Assembly (NCBI RefSeq): GCF_042854845.1
Contig: NZ_AP031498.1
Location: 2,976,001 to 3,040,000, forward strand
Reading direction: 5' to 3'
Length of the DNA: 64,000 nt
DNA from: Maricurvus nonylphenolicus
GTDB lineage: Bacteria; Pseudomonadota; Gammaproteobacteria; Pseudomonadales; Cellvibrionaceae
This document shows positions 54,939 through 63,496 of this stretch, piece by piece. Below the pieces are notes generated by a model, which did not search any database, had not been told where the DNA came from, and saw only the letters and a list, made by a program, of their open reading frames with translations. How positions within the stretch are numbered: the stretch's first letter is position 1; each line of letters opens with the position of its first letter. The position numbers and the translations under genes are program-made.

Positions 54939-56606
54939 TTAATTAGGCCAATAAATGTATTCGTCACCCTTCTGATATGGCTGCGCCAAAGACTTGTCGA
55001 TAGTGACTGGCATCTCTACTTCTGAAGGATAGAGAGGCTTACGCGATGTAGAGCGATGCTCCACCAGCAATGCCATTAGCTCCTCGTATTTATCCTTACG
55101 AAGCTCCGCCAAGTTGTTTTGCTCCGTAGGATCATCGACAAGATTATACAACCAGGCCTTATTTGGTCGCTCAGACACCTGCAACTTCCAATCACCATGG
55201 CGAACAGCACGGTAATGGCTACTTTGCCAGAATAAAGTCTTACGCCCCAACTCTTCACTCTCGCCTGTAGCCAACGGCATCAGATCAACACCGTCAATCT
55301 CCAGACTTTCGGGTAATTCTGCACTCGCTACAGACGAAAGGGTTGGCATCATGTCGATATGTGCAACGGGAGCGTCTATTTTTGTTCCGGCCGGTATGTT
55401 TGCTGGCCACTTAACAAACATGGGAACGCGCAGCCCACCTTCGAACATCGTAGCCTTCCAACCTCGGAAAGGCTTATTGACATCTTCCAAGCCGATATAA
55501 CCGGCACCGCCATTATCACTGGTAAACATAACCACGGTATTTTCCGCCAAACCTTCAGCCTCAAGAGCCGCCATAATTTCACCAACGCTGCGATCAATAG
55601 CCCGGATCATGGCTGCATACACGCGCAAACGGTGAGGTTTAATATCGCCTACAGCCTCATAGTCTTCACGGGTTGCCTGGAGAGGCGTGTGCGGCCCCCA
55701 ATGGGCTAAATACAAAAAGAAAGGCTGGTTCCTGTTGGCTTGAATAAATTTTATGGATTCATTCGTATAGTAATCAGTGAGATAACCCTTTGGCTCGAAA
55801 CGGTCTTTTGTACCCGTATTAAACGAGGCACCGTAATTAAGTCGAGACCACAGGAAACGGTCAATGGGGTCAAATTCCACCCTTGCGTTAACCACATTTG
55901 GATCATCTTCAGGCAGATAAAGCCCTCCCGCTAACAATAGGCTTTCATCAAAGCCTTGATCATTAGGCGTAGACCCTGGGGTGTATCCCAAATGCCACTT
56001 ACCTATATGAGCAGTCTGATAACCATTGTCCTGCAGTATTTCTGCAATAGTTACCTCTTCAGAAGGTAGGCTCATTTGATCAAAAGGTACCGTCCCCTCC
56101 TCTTCTGAAGGATGTGTGATTGTGGGCAACCCAGTATCAAGACTATTGGCAACCATACTAACAATCGGGGCCATACCCGATGGCATAGGTGTAAATTCAT
56201 AACCGGTATGCGCCTGGTATCGCCCCGTCATAATCATTGCCCTGGACGGCGCGCATGTCGCATTACCAGCATAGGCCTGGGTAAATACTGCCCCCTCTGC
56301 AGCAAGTTGATCAATACTTGGGGTTTGTACTCGACCGTCAGCCAGTCCTCCACCAAATGTGGAAATATCGTTAAAACCCAAATCATCCGCAACAATCAGA
56401 ATGATATTGGGAGGACGCTCAGCATCCGGAGAGCTTTCTATTGAAGGCCCTTGGGCCCACACCACCTCTCGATTGGGACCAATATTGGCATCTTTCTGAC
56501 TCTGATACTTTACAAATGCAAGTAAAAGATCAATACGATTGAACCAGATAACAGATCCTAGAACCGGTATTAAAAACAATAATGCGATCAAACATCTCTT
56601 AAACAT
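54939..56606 (-). CDS. Type I arylsulfatase
   Basis: 555 aa from the ATG at 56606, chosen because GAGG lies 6 bp upstream; an ATG 12 bp further up has none. A membrane-spanning N-terminus (LIALLFLIPVLGSVIWF) acts as a signal anchor. IILIVADDLGFND gives the metal-binding aspartates, CAPSR at 118-122 the formylglycine signature, and GKWHLG and TSDNGGAGY follow. It is only distantly similar to the other sulfatase, so the two probably act on different positions or substrates. Last gene of a four-gene run: GST, GST, DUF2147, sulfatase. Confidence 0.93.
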   Translation of the reverse strand: MFKRCLIALLFLIPVLGSVIWFNRIDLLLAFVKYQSQKDANIGPNREVVWAQGPSIESSPDAERPPNIILIVADDLGFNDISTFGGGLADGRVQTPSIDQLAAEGAVFTQAYAGNATCAPSRAMIMTGRYQAHTGYEFTPMPSGMAPIVSMVANSLDTGLPTITHPSEEEGTVPFDQMSLPSEEVTIAEILQDNGYQTAHIGKWHLGYTPGSTPNDQGFDESLLLAGGLYLPEDDPNVVNARVEFDPIDRFLWSRLNYGASFNTGTKDRFEPKGYLTDYYTNESIKFIQANRNQPFFLYLAHWGPHTPLQATREDYEAVGDIKPHRLRVYAAMIRAIDRSVGEIMAALEAEGLAENTVVMFTSDNGGAGYIGLEDVNKPFRGWKATMFEGGLRVPMFVKWPANIPAGTKIDAPVAHIDMMPTLSSVASAELPESLEIDGVDLMPLATGESEELGRKTLFWQSSHYRAVRHGDWKLQVSERPNKAWLYNLVDDPTEQNNLAELRKDKYEELMALLVEHRSTSRKPLYPSEVEMPVTIDKSLAQPYQKGDEYIYWPN

Positions 56607-56636
56607 TAAGAGCCTCATACATTGCTATATTGACAC

Positions 56637-57059
56637 TTACCTGCGGTACCATACTTTTGTTTGCGAAATAAAGCCGGCACTCACATGTAACTTAAGTACT
56701 TCACCTTCACGCCATAATTCACAATTAAATTCCTTATTCCTTTCTGGCGAAAATATGCGCCCGCCAACCCATTTCTCTCCATTCCATTTGAAACCGGAAA
56801 GAATTTTCATACCTCGCACCGATTTACCTTGGCGCTCGTCATCACAGGTATTGCAAACTGGCTCAGATTCATCAGGTGACAGCAAAAAATCCACCACTCT
56901 ACCCTGCAATTTTCCATGCTCCAGATACAGCTCAACCACGGGGCTGGCTTTGCCCTCCTTCTTGGAGAGCCAGAGCCCTAGCACAGATTCAGGCTCAGCA
57001 TGTACCTGCGAAATCAAACCAAATAATACTGATGCAATAATAAAGGTCAGTGACTTCAT
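56637..57059 (-). CDS. DUF2147 family secreted protein
   Basis: 140 aa. A signal peptide (LTFIIASVLFGLISQVHA, then EP) is followed by a beta-barrel-like domain with the DUF2147 pattern: GLWLSKKEGKASPVVELYLEHG, CNTCDDER, MKILSGFKWNGEKWVGGRIFSPER, ending in VWYRR. Related proteins have a lipocalin/FABP-like fold that could bind a hydrophobic ligand in the periplasm; that is inference. It lies between GST and sulfatase genes, 30 bp before the sulfatase start. Confidence 0.85.
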   Translation of the reverse strand: MKSLTFIIASVLFGLISQVHAEPESVLGLWLSKKEGKASPVVELYLEHGKLQGRVVDFLLSPDESEPVCNTCDDERQGKSVRGMKILSGFKWNGEKWVGGRIFSPERNKEFNCELWREGEVLKLHVSAGFISQTKVWYRR

Positions 57060-57125
57060 GATTTTCCGCTCATTGCATGTTTAGTTTGCGACAAACATAT
57101 AGCTGAAATGACAGTCAGAAAACCC

Positions 57126-57773
57126 TCAAAGACCATTGCTTTCAAGCACAACCGCTTCAGCCCCAAGCAAACTCTGCATAATCTCGTGAGATTTCACCTT
57201 CTCAATAAAAGCGCTAAGTTTGGGCCATCTTTCTGCATCGACTTCAAAACCTGCATAACTGGCATTAATGAAAGGACTTACCAGGCTGACATCAGCCAAA
57301 CCAACATCACCAAATAAGTAGCCTTCAGCAGGTATCAATGATTCAAGATACTCAAACACTGGCGGCATGTCGGTACCAATAATTTTTGCCACCAATTTCT
57401 CATCGGCTTCCTGTTGAAAAACCATAGGTCGCATTACCCGCTGAAAGAAAATCCCTGTTGCCAATTCAGTTACACGACTACCGCAATACTCTTCAACCCA
57501 ACGAGCTTTTGCCCTATCTGCAGGTAGACATGGATAAATAGGCGCCTTAGGATAAGCATCCTCAAGATATTCACAAATTACCGTTGAATCACAGATTGTT
57601 AAATCACCATCCTGTAGAGCAGGAACCTTGCCTAAGGGGCTAATTTTGTTAAATTCTGGATCATTTGCGAATGGCATTTGCTGCAAGTGCTCAAACGATA
57701 AACCTTTCAACCGTAAAGCGAACAGTACCTTACGCACATACGGAGATGCAGACACACCATGTAATACAATCAT
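57126..57773 (-). CDS. Glutathione S-transferase family protein
   Basis: 215 aa, canonical length. The N-terminal domain has the likely catalytic Ser in GVSASPYVRKV, the cis-Pro loop GKVPAL and glutathione-contacting CDSTVICEYLED. The C-terminal helical domain ends in FGDVGLADVSLVSPFINA. Similar enzymes include maleylacetoacetate isomerase-like and beta-etherase-like GSTs. It follows another GST gene by 87 bp and precedes the DUF2147 gene by 66 bp. Confidence 0.9.
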   Translation of the reverse strand: MIVLHGVSASPYVRKVLFALRLKGLSFEHLQQMPFANDPEFNKISPLGKVPALQDGDLTICDSTVICEYLEDAYPKAPIYPCLPADRAKARWVEEYCGSRVTELATGIFFQRVMRPMVFQQEADEKLVAKIIGTDMPPVFEYLESLIPAEGYLFGDVGLADVSLVSPFINASYAGFEVDAERWPKLSAFIEKVKSHEIMQSLLGAEAVVLESNGL

Positions 57774-57860
57774 TTTAACTCCAACAATAAATTCTTTGAC
57801 TTATTTGACACACAGATATTTTTGAACTCTTAAATCCAGCTGATCGTATATTTTGCTGGC

Positions 57861-58553
57861 TTATTCAGCACCTTCAACCACCTTTCGGGCATTTTGACTG
57901 AATGACTTTTTAGCCTCACCATCCCCTTTCATTATCGCATCCATATCAAAAGGCACCTTAACCCCTTTATTACAGGCTGGCCGATCATCAAGCAAAGCCA
58001 TCCAGCGTTGCAAGTGAGGCAACTCCTCGACACCAACACCTGACCACTTATGACTGCGTACCCAGCACCAGTTAGCAATATCAGCAATACTAAAATCCGC
58101 AGTCAGATATTCACTATCCGCTAAGCGCGTATCCAATACAGTAAATAAGCGTTTTACTTCATTTTGGTAGCGATCAATAACCGGCTGAATCTTTTCAGGG
58201 AAGTAGCGGAAGAACACATTGGCCTGCCCCATCATAGGGCCAACGCCTCCCATCTGAAACATCAGCCACTGCATCACTTCGGCACGCCCCTTAATATCTG
58301 ACGGAAGGAGCTTTCCGGTTTTCTCAGCCAAATAAATGAGAATTGCACCAGACTCAAAGACAGCAAAATTATCCTCTTCACGGTCAACGATGGCCGGAAT
58401 CTTACCGTTAGGGTTTATGTCAAGAAAATCAGGCTTTTTTTGTTCATCTTCAAGAAGATTGACGGTATGGCACTGATACGGTAATTCCAACTCCTCCAGG
58501 ATTACGGATGCCTTCCAGCCATTAGGGGTTGGTGCGGTATACAAATCAATCAT
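57861..58553 (-). CDS. Glutathione S-transferase, nu-class/YfcG-like
   Basis: 230 aa from the ATG at 58553, which has AGGAGG 4 bp upstream; upstream in-frame starts lack this. MIDLYTAPTPNGWKASVILEE is the signature of the YfcG/Ure2p-type nu class, whose members use the Thr-Pro-Asn-Gly loop and bind two glutathiones for disulfide reductase activity. NPNGKIPAI and FESGAILIYLAEKTG complete the G-site. It is the first gene of the GST-GST-DUF2147-sulfatase run. Confidence 0.92.
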   Translation of the reverse strand: MIDLYTAPTPNGWKASVILEELELPYQCHTVNLLEDEQKKPDFLDINPNGKIPAIVDREEDNFAVFESGAILIYLAEKTGKLLPSDIKGRAEVMQWLMFQMGGVGPMMGQANVFFRYFPEKIQPVIDRYQNEVKRLFTVLDTRLADSEYLTADFSIADIANWCWVRSHKWSGVGVEELPHLQRWMALLDDRPACNKGVKVPFDMDAIMKGDGEAKKSFSQNARKVVEGAE

Positions 58554-58725
58554 GTTTCCTCCTGCTAAGGGCTCTAGCCCTTCATCTGATTCTTTTCTCA
58601 TAAGCACAGAGTCCCATAACGGAATCCGAGATACATTGCCCAAATGACAGTTGGACGCTGCCACTTAGGTCAATTCCTCACGATCAGGACAATGAAGAGC
58701 TTAATCAGGAAGGCGATACAGGCTG

Positions 58726-59742
58726 TTACTTGCCGTACTTTTCTCGGTAGACAATGGGCGTCATGCCCGTCCAACGCTTAAACGCACGGTAAAAGGGGCT
58801 TGGCTCGGAAAAGCCGGTAAGGTAAACGATCCGATCAATGGACTCATCCGTTTCGGCAAGTAACTTTTTTGCCAGACGGACGCGATAATCCGCAAACAAC
58901 TGATTAAAACTGGTGCCCATATCCGACAACTGATAGCGAAGGTTGTTTGGCGTGATATTCAAACACTCCGCTACCTTCTGGGCGCTCACCTCTTCATGAT
59001 CAAGCAAGCCCGCAATCACGTCCTGCACCTGATCAAGTAGAGCTCGACGTTCAAGATTGGACAACTGTTCCGATATCACTTGCTCATGCATCCTTAACAT
59101 TGCAGGCTGAGCATGTAATGACTCACAATCAAGCAACGCATTTGGAAACCAAATGCTATTTACATCAGCACCAAAACTGATAGGGCAGTTAAATATTCGC
59201 TGATGCTCAGCAGTAGAAGCTGGCTCTGAATGAGTAAATTCAATGCGCTCCACTTCGAAGGCGCCGGAAGTGACATAGTCAAAAAAACGCGTTAACACAA
59301 CCATCGTTGCCTCATTGGCATGACGCAAGCTATCGGCGGAAGCATGCTGGAAAACAAAGCCTATACTACAACTCTCCCCGTCCAACTGATGGCTAATTAC
59401 CCAGGTATCACTCATTAATTTTGTATATTTACTACACCGAGTGATCGCCTCACCAAAAGTCGCGCTACTGAGAAACAGATACTGGGTAATATCACCTGTG
59501 TGATAGCGAATCACTTCCCCCAAATGCAATCCAATATCCGGATCACCAGAGACATCCTCAATAGTCCGCCACAACATATTACGATCATCAAAACTGACCC
59601 TGGATGGCAACCCGCTTTTACCAGGTATATCCTCCATTTGCATAACGATTCGCCCAAAGACTTCATCAACATCCACATGCAGTTGTTGTAATCCATCTTT
59701 GAGGAGGTCAACCCATACCGAAGTAAAGGACCGTTGAGCCAT
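58726..59742 (-). CDS. AraC family transcriptional regulator (OruR/arabinose-binding-like N domain)
   Basis: 338 aa from the ATG at 59742 (AAGGA 6 bp upstream). The ~240-residue N-terminal domain has the pattern DPDIGLHLGEVIRYHTGDITQYLFLSSATFGEAI, seen in AraC regulators of the OruR type that control amino-acid, steroid or lipid genes. The C-terminal HTH pair ends in YLTGFSEPSPFYRAFKRWTGMTPIVYR. It lies 172 bp upstream of the GST-sulfatase operon on the same strand, so it probably controls it. Repeats at 59796-59900 are candidate binding sites. Confidence 0.93.
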   Translation of the reverse strand: MAQRSFTSVWVDLLKDGLQQLHVDVDEVFGRIVMQMEDIPGKSGLPSRVSFDDRNMLWRTIEDVSGDPDIGLHLGEVIRYHTGDITQYLFLSSATFGEAITRCSKYTKLMSDTWVISHQLDGESCSIGFVFQHASADSLRHANEATMVVLTRFFDYVTSGAFEVERIEFTHSEPASTAEHQRIFNCPISFGADVNSIWFPNALLDCESLHAQPAMLRMHEQVISEQLSNLERRALLDQVQDVIAGLLDHEEVSAQKVAECLNITPNNLRYQLSDMGTSFNQLFADYRVRLAKKLLAETDESIDRIVYLTGFSEPSPFYRAFKRWTGMTPIVYREKYGK

Positions 59743-59795
59743 TGGGATTCCTTCAGTCGCAAGAATAGTATTTGCTGTCTTTGTTATTGTAGCAA

Positions 59796-59900
59796 CCAAG
59801 TGAGCTGCTGAGGGGCAGATATTAGATAATGTGCACCATAAGAACAACTGACCCAAGTGAGACCCCATCAATGCAAGTGGGTCAGTAGAGGGAGCTCACT
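59796..59900. promoter_or_regulatory. AAGTGAG repeats and CTGACCCA inverted repeat upstream of araC gene
   Basis: CCAAGTGAG occurs at 59796-59804 and 59853-59861; AGCTCACTT, its inverted form, is at 59892-59900. CTGACCCA (59848-59855) and TGGGTCAG (59878-59885) form a perfect 8-bp inverted repeat. All lie in the upstream region of the AraC regulator gene and are candidate autoregulatory sites. Confidence 0.4.
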
Positions 59901-59963
59901 TAGAAGAAGAAATACTAGCAAGCATATTTCTAATAACGACTCAACATTACTATTACCACCCCT

Positions 59964-60611
59964 CTACGGCATAAGACCAGCGATTTCCTCTGAATAGAGT
60001 GTTCGCTTGAGAGAGGTAAAGATTCCGCGCTCTTTACCTGCCATACCTGCAGCAACATTACATGCCGCCTCAAATAACCCATCCTCTGAAGCTGTTGCAT
60101 CAACAATACCTGCAGCCTTTGCCTCTGCAGCGGTATAACGGCGCCCAGTTAGCACAACCTCAGACAACACATGTTTTGGCATTTTCGCTGACAACATGGC
60201 CATTACCGACTCCACAATCGGCACCCCAACATTGACCTCATTAAGACACCACCAACCACGATCTTGACGCATAATGCGCATATCACATACCGCTGCAAGA
60301 ACAGCCCCCCCAGCAAAAGCATGACCATTAATTGCTGCAACAGTTGGTAACGGAAAACCTAACAAACGACCAAATAAACGTGTCAACTGCTGATTAAATT
60401 CCTGTTGCTGATCAGCGTCCAGATTCATGAGAAATGGCAGGTTTAGACCATTATTAAAGAACTTCCCCGCCCCTGTGAGAATCAGGATCTCAGCATCAGT
60501 ACTTTGCTCAACCTGGTCAAGCACCTCATGCATTCCCTGTACAGTTTCCAAATCCAATAACTCACTGACAGTGAGAATACAAACATCCCCTTCACGCTTG
60601 AGAGAAATCAT
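59964..60611 (-). CDS. Enoyl-CoA hydratase/isomerase family protein
   Basis: 215 aa, shorter than the ~260 of true hydratases and closer to delta3,delta2-enoyl-CoA isomerases. The two oxyanion-hole blocks are present as LTGAGKFFNNGLNL and INGHAFAGGAVLAAVCDMRIM; the glutamate in WCLNEVNVGVPI could be the single catalytic acid/base of an isomerase. It would let unsaturated or ring-derived acyl-CoAs enter beta-oxidation. It lies between two AraC regulator genes on the same strand. Confidence 0.88.
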   Translation of the reverse strand: MISLKREGDVCILTVSELLDLETVQGMHEVLDQVEQSTDAEILILTGAGKFFNNGLNLPFLMNLDADQQQEFNQQLTRLFGRLLGFPLPTVAAINGHAFAGGAVLAAVCDMRIMRQDRGWWCLNEVNVGVPIVESVMAMLSAKMPKHVLSEVVLTGRRYTAAEAKAAGIVDATASEDGLFEAACNVAAGMAGKERGIFTSLKRTLYSEEIAGLMP

Positions 60612-60764
60612 CTTAGAACCTTATCTTAACTAAAGTACGAAATATGAAACCAATAAATAAAATAATTGACTTCAATAGTTGCCTTATAGCTCTCAGCATA
60701 AAGATCAAATCAATTAACTGATATGGCTCTAATATGTTCGCCCGCTTGCGATTTGGTCAATACT

Positions 60765-61769
60765 TTAGTTATCTATATTCTGCTGGCGCACTTCTGTTGG
60801 GGTTTTATTGGCCCAGCGCTTAAACGAGCGACGAAAATTGGCAACATCACTAAACCCTAACAAGTATGCGACCTCTGAAACAGGTAGGGACGTACTACAC
60901 AAGTATTCAGTGGCAAGGCGATATCGAATATGATCCATTACCTGCTGATAACGAAAACCTTCTTTACTTAAGCGGCGATGCAATGTGCTTTCACTCATAT
61001 GCAACTGTTTAGCTAACTTGGCTGCACAGGGAAATTCAGAACCTGATTGTAATAAAAGCTGCTGAACTCTTTCCCTCAAACTGCCTTGATGGTGATCATG
61101 AAGAAATAAACGCTCACACTCACGCTCAAAAATTGCCTTTACGTGAGGGTTAGCCGTTGAAACCGGGACATTTAGTGCATCATTATTGAAGAAGAGAACA
61201 CGCCTCTGAGCATTAAAAGAGACTGCAGAACCGAATACATCCTTATATCGCGATAAACTACCCGCAGGCATATAATCCAGATCCAATCTGAACTCGCCTT
61301 GCTCGCCACTCGTCAAAATCGAACCATTGAATATCATGACCGTATAAAGGGTTTCACAGAAGAAACGCTCTAGCTCTTTGCTTAATTGACGACCATGCAC
61401 GATCACCTCGACACCATCGGGAACACTATTTAGCTCAATATCAACACTAGGCATTATCTCGTGGTTATAGGTGACCAGGAATTTTAACGCATCCCCCACC
61501 GTAGAACTGCTCATCAATGCGTAACCAATAATCCCTTGAGACGCAACATCAAAGCCAGTCCCAAGAAGCACTCCTAATTGAGGATTTCCCGATAGCTTTA
61601 GCGCGTTACTACACACAATTTTTTGTAATCTAGCCACCTCATCAGCCTTCAACTGCTGAAAAGGTGTCTGCGCGACACCTTCGAAGCCTGTGCCCTCAAA
61701 CAGCTGCTGTTCACTAACGCCAAATTCAGCCATAAGCTCAACTAGCACTGACAAATAATAGGATTGCAT
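60765..61769 (-). CDS. AraC family transcriptional regulator
   Basis: 334 aa. The N-terminal arabinose-binding-type domain (ALKLSGNPQLGVLLGTGFDVASQGIIGYALMSSSTVGDAL) resembles OruR/ArgR-like regulators; the C-terminal HTH includes HMSESTLHRRLSKEGFRYQQ and LLGFSDVANFRRSFKRWANKTP. It is divergent from the monooxygenase gene at 61934 over a 164-bp gap containing direct repeats spaced two helical turns apart, so it is the likely activator of that gene. Confidence 0.94.
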   Translation of the reverse strand: MQSYYLSVLVELMAEFGVSEQQLFEGTGFEGVAQTPFQQLKADEVARLQKIVCSNALKLSGNPQLGVLLGTGFDVASQGIIGYALMSSSTVGDALKFLVTYNHEIMPSVDIELNSVPDGVEVIVHGRQLSKELERFFCETLYTVMIFNGSILTSGEQGEFRLDLDYMPAGSLSRYKDVFGSAVSFNAQRRVLFFNNDALNVPVSTANPHVKAIFERECERLFLHDHHQGSLRERVQQLLLQSGSEFPCAAKLAKQLHMSESTLHRRLSKEGFRYQQVMDHIRYRLATEYLCSTSLPVSEVAYLLGFSDVANFRRSFKRWANKTPTEVRQQNIDN

Positions 61770-61790
61770 TGATTTTCGCCCTTCTGTACT

Positions 61791-61846
61791 GACAGGATTT
61801 AACCCCCATAGTGATCGTATTTAACCCCCCTCGACCTCACCCTGTC
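61791..61846. promoter_or_regulatory. Direct repeats ATTTAACCCCC flanked by GACAGG/CCTGTC
   Basis: ATTTAACCCCC occurs at 61797-61807 and 61819-61829, exactly 22 bp apart, bracketed by GACAGG (61791-61796) and its complement CCTGTC (61841-61846). A second pair, GTATTAACG, lies at 61883-61891 and 61907-61915. Position in the divergent AraC/monooxygenase promoter suggests an AraC-type operator. Confidence 0.6.
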
Positions 61847-61933
61847 AATTAACATAGAAATCGATAGAAAACTGCAAATACGGTATTAACGCCGATTTCG
61901 CACGAAGTATTAACGATTAGCGGAATAGTTATC

Positions 61934-63406
61934 ATGAGTAAAACCACCCAACATTTCGATGTATTAATTGTCGGTGCAGGCATTTCTGGTATTGGGGCTG
62001 CGCGTCACCTTAGTGATCAATGCCCCGATAAGAGCTTTTGCGTATTAGACAGCCTTGAAAGCTATGGAGGCACCTGGCTTACTCATAAATATCCTGGTAT
62101 ACGCTCCGATAGTGACATGTTTACCTTCGGCTATCGCTTTAAACCTTGGGTTGATGCGCCCATTGCGACTGGAGAAGCGATCCTCAAATATTTGGGCGAG
62201 GTCATATCAGAAGCGGAACTTAAAGACCGTATTCGCTACCAACACGAAGTCCTGGCAGCAGACTGGTGTAGCGAAAAGCAATTGTGGACCTTGAGCGTTA
62301 ATAATAAGGCTTCAGGCGAAACCTGTCATTTCACAACCAATTTCCTGTGGATGTGTCAGGGTTACTATGATCACAATAAGGGCTATGTGCCTGAGTGGCC
62401 AGGTGTCGAAAAATTCGAAGGCAAGCTTATTCACCCTCAGCACTGGCCAGAAGATCTCAACTACGCAGACAAAGAGGTTATCATCATTGGCTCAGGCGCC
62501 ACAACAGCTACAGTCGCCCCGGCCATCGCTGGCGATTGTAAGCATGTAACCGTCTTGCAGCGCTCACCCACCTACTTCTTTGCCCGCCCGAATGACAACG
62601 CTTTAGCAACCCAATTACGCGAACTGGACGTAGAGCCCGACCTGGTTCACGACATCGCTCGCAAACAAGTCCTTAAAGAGCAGTTTGACTTTATCCAATT
62701 CTGCGCAGCCTATCCTGACGTTGCCAACCAGGAACTGATTAAAGGTGTTAAAGCCCAGCTGAATGAAGGCTTCGATGTTGGAACCCACTTTACGCCTCGC
62801 TATAACGCCTGGCGTCAACGTATTGCAGCTATTCCCAATGGGGACTTATTCAAGGGTATCAATAGTGGCCAAGTCACCATGGTAACCGATGAAATCGAAT
62901 GCTTTACCGAAAAGGGAATCACGCTGAAATCAGGTAAGGAATTAACGGCAGACATTATCGTATCCGCAACAGGTTTTAACATTAGCGTATTCGGCGGTAT
63001 CGAATTTAGTGTTGATAATACCCCTGTTGATTTTGGCAATACAGTTAACTACCGCGGCATGATGTTTACTGGTGTTCCTAATATGGCCTGGATTATGGGT
63101 TACTTTAGAGCAAGCTGGACACTGCGTGTAGATTTAATCAGCGACTTCATTTGTCGAATGCTGAATCACATGGATAACAACAATATCAGTGAAGTCAGTG
63201 TAAAGCTGCCTGAAGAAGATCTGGATAAGCCACTACGTCCTTGGGGCGATCCAGAGGTATTCAACCCAAGTTATCTGATGCGTTCAATGCACCTATTGCC
63301 GAAGCGAGGCCCAGGTGAAGACTGGCAACTGTCACAAGACTACTGGGTAGAGCGAGAAGAACTGCCAAAAGTTGATTTGAACAATGGTGTATTTGACTAC
63401 AAATAA
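61934..63406 (+). CDS. Flavin-containing Baeyer-Villiger-type monooxygenase
   Basis: 490 aa. The FAD-binding motif GAGISG is at residues 15-20 and the NADPH-binding GSGATT at 186-191. FEGKLIHPQHWP at 161-172 fits the BVMO fingerprint FxGxxxHxxxWP exactly. The order and spacing match class B flavin monooxygenases. They insert oxygen next to a ketone to give an ester or lactone; related enzymes act on steroids, terpenoids and cyclic ketones. It is divergent from an AraC regulator and followed by a membrane-anchored hydrolase that could cleave the ester. Confidence 0.95.
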   Translation: MSKTTQHFDVLIVGAGISGIGAARHLSDQCPDKSFCVLDSLESYGGTWLTHKYPGIRSDSDMFTFGYRFKPWVDAPIATGEAILKYLGEVISEAELKDRIRYQHEVLAADWCSEKQLWTLSVNNKASGETCHFTTNFLWMCQGYYDHNKGYVPEWPGVEKFEGKLIHPQHWPEDLNYADKEVIIIGSGATTATVAPAIAGDCKHVTVLQRSPTYFFARPNDNALATQLRELDVEPDLVHDIARKQVLKEQFDFIQFCAAYPDVANQELIKGVKAQLNEGFDVGTHFTPRYNAWRQRIAAIPNGDLFKGINSGQVTMVTDEIECFTEKGITLKSGKELTADIIVSATGFNISVFGGIEFSVDNTPVDFGNTVNYRGMMFTGVPNMAWIMGYFRASWTLRVDLISDFICRMLNHMDNNNISEVSVKLPEEDLDKPLRPWGDPEVFNPSYLMRSMHLLPKRGPGEDWQLSQDYWVEREELPKVDLNNGVFDYK

Positions 63407-63441
63407 AATCAGATACAGATCAATCAACAAGAGGCTAATTG

Positions 63442-63475
63442 TCATAAGCTGCGCCCGAGGGCGTAGCTTATGACG
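63442..63475 (+). terminator. Strong hairpin between monooxygenase and hydrolase genes
   Basis: GTCATAAGCT (63442-63451) and AGCTTATGAC (63466-63475) pair, and the inner GCGCCC/GGGCGT extends the stem to about 15 bp with one G-T pair. No T-run follows. It may end or attenuate the monooxygenase transcript before the hydrolase gene. Confidence 0.55.
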
Positions 63476-63496
63476 TCACTTCTCGCAGGAGAATGC

